Assembly: GCA_012513915.1 (NCBI GenBank)
Contig: JAAZBG010000263.1
Span: 1-37,872, forward strand
Direction of reading: 5' to 3'
DNA: 37,872 bases
From: Fibrobacter sp.
GTDB taxonomy: Bacteria > Fibrobacterota > Chitinivibrionia > Chitinivibrionales > Chitinispirillaceae
Part shown: piece by piece, positions 33,875 through 37,872 of the stretch
Layout: each line of letters opens with the position of its first letter
Position numbering within the stretch: position 1 is the stretch's first letter
Made by a program: the position numbers and the translations under genes
The notes under the pieces: generated by a model
The model's input: the letters and a program-made list of their open reading frames with translations, nothing else
What the model was told of the DNA's origin: nothing
The model's database searches: none

Positions 33875-34237
33875 ATGGTTGTAGAAATACCTGTACTACC
33901 GTTTTCTTCATATATTGGCGGGCATTTTGAATACCTGCTTAAAGAACCTTTTGCAGAAGAAATCTGGAGTTACTTTACTAAAAAGGAAAACATTCAATTA
34001 ATGCTTGACGCAGTACAGGAAAATAAACCACCGCTCTGGCATCATCTCGAATATATCGAGACCAATTACGGACATTATATTGAATCTGATGAATTCCCTG
34101 ATGATGATGTCGGGGTAATGATCAATAATATGATTAAACAGATTATGCAAAAACTCGGCTATGAGCATATTGCCTGCGGAATGTTGCGTCATGCAAAGTA
34201 TATAAAGCTGAGCGGAGTTTATACAAAAAAGCAATGA
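33875..34237 (+). CDS. 120-aa hypothetical protein linked to the FkbH-like gene
   Basis: I do not recognise a family. The 120-aa acidic protein starts MVVEIPVLPFSSYIGGHFEY and contains PPLWHHLEYIETNYGHYIES and the acidic run DEFPDDDVGV, then a helix ending LGYEHIACGMLRHAKY. No signal peptide or membrane segment is seen. The ATG at 33875 is chosen because AGGGAGGA lies 4 bases upstream, whereas an earlier in-frame ATG overlaps the fkbH-like gene. It has no carrier-protein serine motif. The spacing of 22 bases suggests co-transcription with the FkbH-like gene. Confidence 0.65.
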   Translation: MVVEIPVLPFSSYIGGHFEYLLKEPFAEEIWSYFTKKENIQLMLDAVQENKPPLWHHLEYIETNYGHYIESDEFPDDDVGVMINNMIKQIMQKLGYEHIACGMLRHAKYIKLSGVYTKKQ

Positions 34238-34345
34238 CTTTTTTTACAATTCCATTTAAAAACATGATTAGTGGTAACAGTGTAACGGAATTTAACTGAA
34301 AGTTAAGTGCAAAAACTACTTGTAAGCGATTGTCGAAAGTAATTC

Positions 34346-34375
34346 CAGCCTGAGTATAGTATCATCAGGAGGCTG
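34346..34375 (+). promoter_or_regulatory. imperfect hairpin in the leader of the second TIGR02147 cassette
   Basis: CAGCCTGA and TCAGG-A-GGCTG pair with a single bulge around about 10 bases. With the two terminator-like hairpins downstream it may form a structured leader RNA. Confidence 0.35.
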
Positions 34376-34390
34376 ATATCAGAAGTCTTT

Positions 34391-34443
34391 GATGTACTGT
34401 ATCCTAAAAAACTGATGTTTTTTAGTACAAGACATCTTTTTTT
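34391..34443 (+). terminator. first of two tandem terminator-like hairpins before the TIGR02147 gene
   Basis: CTAAAAAAC and GTTTTTTAG (34404-34412, 34417-34425) form a perfect stem, enclosed by GATGT and ACATC arms, and the outer arm is followed by a run of T to 34443. It may end the FkbH-region transcript. Confidence 0.6.
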
Positions 34444-34467
34444 CCCTAATTTCAATGCATTACATTT

Positions 34468-34498
34468 AAAAACTGTATCCTGTCAGGATACAGTTTTT
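34468..34498 (+). terminator. second terminator-like hairpin, sharing a sequence with the first
   Basis: AAAAACTGTATCC and GGATACAGTTTTT are perfect 13-base arms around TGTCA, with a U-rich right arm. The left-arm sequence ACTGTATCCT also occurs upstream at 34396-34405, so the right arm has two possible partners. Confidence 0.7.
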
Positions 34499-34555
34499 AT
34501 TGTTGTATCGCTATAATTTCTGCCAAACCAGAAAAAAGTACATATATTACTGATT

Positions 34556-35404
34556 ATGCGTTCAATATTTGAATATATGGATTACAGAAAATATCTTGCA
34601 GATTATTATGCATTCAAAAAGAGTGCTAACAGGAATTTCTCATACCGTGTGTTTAACGCCAAAGCCGGAATATCATCACCGGTATTCTTCAAACTTGTTA
34701 TTGATGGCAAGCGCAATCTTGGTACTTCATCTATTGACAAATTTGCTGCAGCCCTGAATCTTAATAAAAAAGAAACAATCTATTTTAAGAAGCTTGTTCT
34801 TTTTGATCAATCGGATAATCCAGAAGAGAAACAGGAGCATTATGCAGTTATCAGATCGATGCGTAATATGGTATCGGAGAAAGCACTGACCAACGCACAA
34901 TATGAGTATTTCAGTAACTGGTATAACGTAGTCATACGGGAACTTGTTACGCTGTATGATTTTCAGGATGACTATCAATTACTCGCAGACGCAGTATGGC
35001 CGTCAATAACACCGTCTGAAGCCAAGGCTTCAGTTGAACTTCTTTTAAAACTGAATCTTCTTAAAAAGAACGATAATGGCATGTACGAACAGGTAGATAC
35101 TGCTATCGCTGCTGATAGTGACATTGGACTTATCGCAATCCGTCATTTTAACCAAAGCATGCTACTTAAAGCAACCAAAGCTATCTATGGCATCGACCGA
35201 AAGGAGCGTCATATTTCAGGATTGACAATTGGAATATCAAAATCACTTTACTCAGTTCTTGATGTAGAAATAACCGCATTCAAGGAACGGATTGTTTCTC
35301 TTGTCAACCGGGATGAAAATAGCAGCGCTGTATACCAGTTGAATATTCAGCTCTTTCCAGTAAGTGCTCATACAGATGAGATTAAGACAGAGGGCGGAGT
35401 ATAA
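34556..35404 (+). CDS. second TIGR02147/DUF4423 family regulator
   Basis: The 282-aa product is a paralogue of the regulator encoded at 4919-5770. It opens with IFEYMDYRKYLADYY, has the same helix-turn-helix-like segment (FNAKAGISSPVFFKL, DGKRNLGTSS), the shared EYFSNWYNVVIRELVTL, and ends YQLNIQLFPVSA. It is cytoplasmic by sequence. No clear ribosome-binding site precedes the ATG at 34556. Its stop is one base from the start of a large surface lipoprotein gene, so the two are almost certainly co-translated. The leader contains two terminator-like hairpins that may control the cassette. Confidence 0.85.
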   Translation: MRSIFEYMDYRKYLADYYAFKKSANRNFSYRVFNAKAGISSPVFFKLVIDGKRNLGTSSIDKFAAALNLNKKETIYFKKLVLFDQSDNPEEKQEHYAVIRSMRNMVSEKALTNAQYEYFSNWYNVVIRELVTLYDFQDDYQLLADAVWPSITPSEAKASVELLLKLNLLKKNDNGMYEQVDTAIAADSDIGLIAIRHFNQSMLLKATKAIYGIDRKERHISGLTIGISKSLYSVLDVEITAFKERIVSLVNRDENSSAVYQLNIQLFPVSAHTDEIKTEGGV

Positions 35405-35405
35405 A

Positions 35406-37070
35406 ATGAAAAAGCGCATAATAGTATTATCACTCATCGCAGCATTCATTTGTCAGTGTGGCTTGGGTCCTGATTTTTCCGGAGGGTCGACTAACACAGG
35501 AAATGCGCGTATTGCCGGTGTTCTGATCAATAATGATGGCACGAGGGCATCACAAGCCTTTGTTTTCTGCATACCATCGGACTATATCCCGGGAATTTCT
35601 AAAAACAGCCTTATTTGCCAAACGATTACAAATGATAGCGGAGTCTACACATTTGACTCACTTTCTGGTGGTTCATTCGTTATCACCGCGAAACATCCAT
35701 TACATGCAACCCGTTCCTATACATCATGTTCTATCAACAATAATGATACCCTGAAACTTCCTGAAGATACTCTTGACAATCCAGGATTTTTACGAATTGC
35801 AATTCCTGACAATGCCATTTATTCCAAAGGATTCTTTTACATTCCAGGTACAACTATTGCATCAATTCAAACCAACAGTACTCCGGGGAACCATATGTAT
35901 CTTGATTCAGTTCCTCAAGGAATTGTTGAGTCTGTTAGATTTCTCACATTAGACGATACAACATCACGAGTCATTCGCTATCAGATACCGGTAACCGGAG
36001 GGGATACACTTGACATAAGCAATATAGCATGGAAATATGCCCGAACAGTGCTTCTAAATACAACAGAAACCGGTGCAAACGTATCCTCTGATGTTACTGG
36101 ATTTCCGGTTCTGATTCGTTTATCCCAAAGTAATTTTGATTTTTCATTGTCAAGTTCTGACGGCTCTGATCTCAGGTTTACAAAAAAGGATAATACATTG
36201 CTGCCGTTTGAGATTGAATACTGGAATGCGGTTTCGTCAACAGCAGCACTATGGGTAAAGGTCGATACTATATATGGGAATAATAATACACAATCAATTA
36301 CTATGTATTACGGTAATCCAGCGGTTGTTACATCACGGATGTTTTCGCCTGTATTCGATTCATCCAATGGTTATATGGGTGTATGGCATCTTGGAGATAC
36401 TTCAAATGTAGTAACTGATGCATCTGCTAACAAGTTTACCGGAACCAAACTCGGGGCACTTCAGCAGCAGCCTGGAATGATAGGAATGTCTCAATTAAGT
36501 ACCGACGGCACTGGATATGGAGATCTCGGAAACATTTTGAATCCGGAAATGAACAATTTTACAATAAGTGCATGGTATAAACGCACAGGAAAAGGTCTGA
36601 ACACCATAATAGCAAAAGGCCCGGGTTTTGGTGTTTCCCCATCGGCAACATACGGTTGGTGCATGGGGTTCAATTTCTATGATCAGTTTCATTGCCTCGT
36701 TGCCTCAGGGGGAAATACCTGGGAAGATACTGGAACCTTCAGTATTTACACAATGCTTCCATTGGATGACACAACCACATGGCATAATGTTACTGCTGTT
36801 ATTGATAGGTCAGATAATAACAATTGTAAGTTATATTTCGACGCGATCAGTCAGCCATACTATTCATCGGGGGACATTCGAACTGTTGGATCTATTTCCA
36901 ATACCGACAATCTTCGGATTGGCACAGATGCAAGTAGCAAATATACATTTAAAGGATATATTGACGAATGCACTATGGCATATACAGCTCGTTCTGCTGA
37001 CTGGGTAAAACTGTGCTTCATGAATCAACGTAGGGATGACAAACTGGTAAAATTTAAGAGCAATTTTTAA
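35406..37070 (+). CDS. surface lipoprotein with regulatory-like, DUF2341 and LamG domains
   Basis: The 554-aa protein has a signal peptide (MKKRIIVLSLIAAFICQC) with possible lipidation at Cys16 or Cys18; the residue before Cys18 is Gln, not the usual small residue. After a GGSTNTGNARIAG linker comes a carboxypeptidase-regulatory-like domain (about 35-105; NDSGVYTFDSLSGGSFVI). DUF2341 follows (about 209-310; SDLRFTKKDNTLLPFEIEYW, MYYGNP), then a LamG/concanavalin-like domain (about 335-540; FTISAWYKR, DNLRIGTD, GYIDECTMAYTARSADWVKL). The last two often occur together in surface proteins and suggest carbohydrate binding. The ATG at 35406 is preferred because GGCGGAG precedes it. It forms a tight pair with the TIGR02147 gene. 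Confidence 0.85.
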   Translation: MKKRIIVLSLIAAFICQCGLGPDFSGGSTNTGNARIAGVLINNDGTRASQAFVFCIPSDYIPGISKNSLICQTITNDSGVYTFDSLSGGSFVITAKHPLHATRSYTSCSINNNDTLKLPEDTLDNPGFLRIAIPDNAIYSKGFFYIPGTTIASIQTNSTPGNHMYLDSVPQGIVESVRFLTLDDTTSRVIRYQIPVTGGDTLDISNIAWKYARTVLLNTTETGANVSSDVTGFPVLIRLSQSNFDFSLSSSDGSDLRFTKKDNTLLPFEIEYWNAVSSTAALWVKVDTIYGNNNTQSITMYYGNPAVVTSRMFSPVFDSSNGYMGVWHLGDTSNVVTDASANKFTGTKLGALQQQPGMIGMSQLSTDGTGYGDLGNILNPEMNNFTISAWYKRTGKGLNTIIAKGPGFGVSPSATYGWCMGFNFYDQFHCLVASGGNTWEDTGTFSIYTMLPLDDTTTWHNVTAVIDRSDNNNCKLYFDAISQPYYSSGDIRTVGSISNTDNLRIGTDASSKYTFKGYIDECTMAYTARSADWVKLCFMNQRRDDKLVKFKSNF

Positions 37071-37226
37071 TTCAGTTTTTTACAGAGTGTGCAAAAACTT
37101 TTATAGCTTGTAAATGGAGTATGGTTCATAGAGTGAAAATAGTGCTCAAAGGCTTACGTTTAGATAGTACAGAGTATATGTACATCTGTCAACTTTAAAA
37201 AAAGGATAACTTCACAATACAATCAG

Positions 37227-37288
37227 ATTTCCAGTCCGGCAAGAATTAATCTCTGTGCCCCCTCACAAGATTTCTACCGGCTGGAAAT
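37227..37288. repeat. bulged 12-bp inverted repeat with inner stem
   Basis: ATTTCCAG-CCGG at 37227-37239 (one bulged T) pairs with CCGG-CTGGAAAT at 37277-37288; an inner AATCT/AGATT pair (37248-37252, 37268-37272) adds structure. It is about 155 bases after the LamG lipoprotein gene and precedes a moderately T-rich tract. Confidence 0.45.
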
Positions 37289-37421
37289 TTGATATTTTTA
37301 TCTTAAAAGCAGCACAGAATAAGTTCTTAGAGAAATCAATACCAAAGAAATCATCGTTCGTTAATTTATTGAATTGTGAAATCTGACATGACTGCCTGCC
37401 TGCTGAATGTTCAACAAAAGA
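37263..37421 (-). pseudogene. possible decayed reading frame
   Basis: A 52-codon open stretch without a start reads ...LTNDDFFGIDFSKNLFCAAF... and meets TGA, after which the same frame continues open for about 20 codons. The composition looks protein-like but no family is recognised; it could be a remnant or chance. Confidence 0.2.
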
Positions 37422-37872
37422 TTATGTATTTACATTATGAAATTTTCTAAACACCTGATACTGCAATTACCATATTACGATACCGGGGGAGGTTCCGACA
37501 CTGAAATCTGATTAACTAAATACTGTCTATAGTCGCAATTCACATAATGTATAAACTAAAAATCCCGGATTCTCTGCATCAGATAAAGTAACCAACATCC
37601 TCCTTAATCCCGCAAAGTAACGACTCTTATAATAGGACAACCCCTGATGTAATTGCATACTTTACGTTATCAGTATATGCGTTTATTCTGCTATCAGACA
37701 ACATCCTGTACCCATGAAAGTATTACCGTCTTCTGCCGCGTTTAGTTGCATCTATTTTTAAGTTGTATTTTTACGTGCTCAAGAGTACCGAGTTCTAAGA
37801 TACTTTTTCACCATCCTCTTTTGCAATTTTGATTTTTGTAATCGAGTGTTCTATTGCTAAATCAGTCCATTC

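Larger units (their letters stand above)
37071..37872. other. 802-base terminal region without a convincing gene
   Basis: A large inverted repeat (37227-37288) and a minus-strand open frame without a start (37263-37421) overlap here. At the edge, minus-strand codons from 37872 down to a TAG at 37795 read EWTDLAIEHSITKIKIAKED and could be the end of a gene beyond the window. Nothing else was recognised. Confidence 0.4.

Overview
The window is a roughly 38 kb, AT-leaning stretch of bacterial chromosome. The best lineage clue is two copies of the TIGR02147/DUF4423 regulator family, a paralogous family first defined in Fibrobacter succinogenes. They occur with many secreted lipoproteins, carboxypeptidase-regulatory-like and LamG/DUF2341 surface proteins, and a sigma-54-driven flagellar cluster. 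This points to a motile Fibrobacterota member (Chitinispirillum/Chitinivibrio-like). No rRNA, tRNA, CRISPR array or intact insertion sequence was seen.

Layout. Positions 1-3100 hold three minus-strand metabolic genes: an RmlD-like reductase without its catalytic residues, a Gfo/Idh/MocA oxidoreductase and LarE. Positions 3.2-5.8 kb hold a minus-strand TIGR02147 regulator followed by three lipoprotein-like genes, one of only 57 codons. Next come a secreted CE1-like esterase, a type III glutamine synthetase with a strong terminator, and a plus-strand pair of an alpha/beta hydrolase and a degenerate PEP-synthase/rifampicin-phosphotransferase-like protein. A translationally coupled HAD phosphatase and giant TPR protein read leftward to meet them. 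Then follow a CheY-like/HD-GYP pair and a secreted PETase/cutinase-like hydrolase.

Positions 21.9-28.0 kb are a compact late-flagellar block: FlgJ-like muramidase, FlgN, FlgK, FlgL, flagellin, FliW and CsrA. Consensus-like sigma-54 sites precede both the flgJ operon and the flagellin gene, and a sigma-70 site precedes fliW-csrA. The flagellin leader carries seven GGA motifs and three hairpins presenting GGA in the loop, the expected signature of CsrA control opposed by FliW. FlgK and FlgL each contain a similar extra domain.

Positions 28.3-37.1 kb contain a pdxA gene broken by one in-frame TAA, a DUF4403 lipoprotein, an FKBP lipoprotein, an FkbH-like protein with a small unknown partner, and a second TIGR02147-lipoprotein pair behind a possible transcription attenuator. 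The last 800 bases carry no convincing gene.

The strongest candidates for something undescribed are the duplicated TIGR02147-lipoprotein cassette, the degenerate PEP-synthase-like/hydrolase pair, and the attenuator-like leader of the second cassette. All assignments come from reading motifs by eye; no database search was run.
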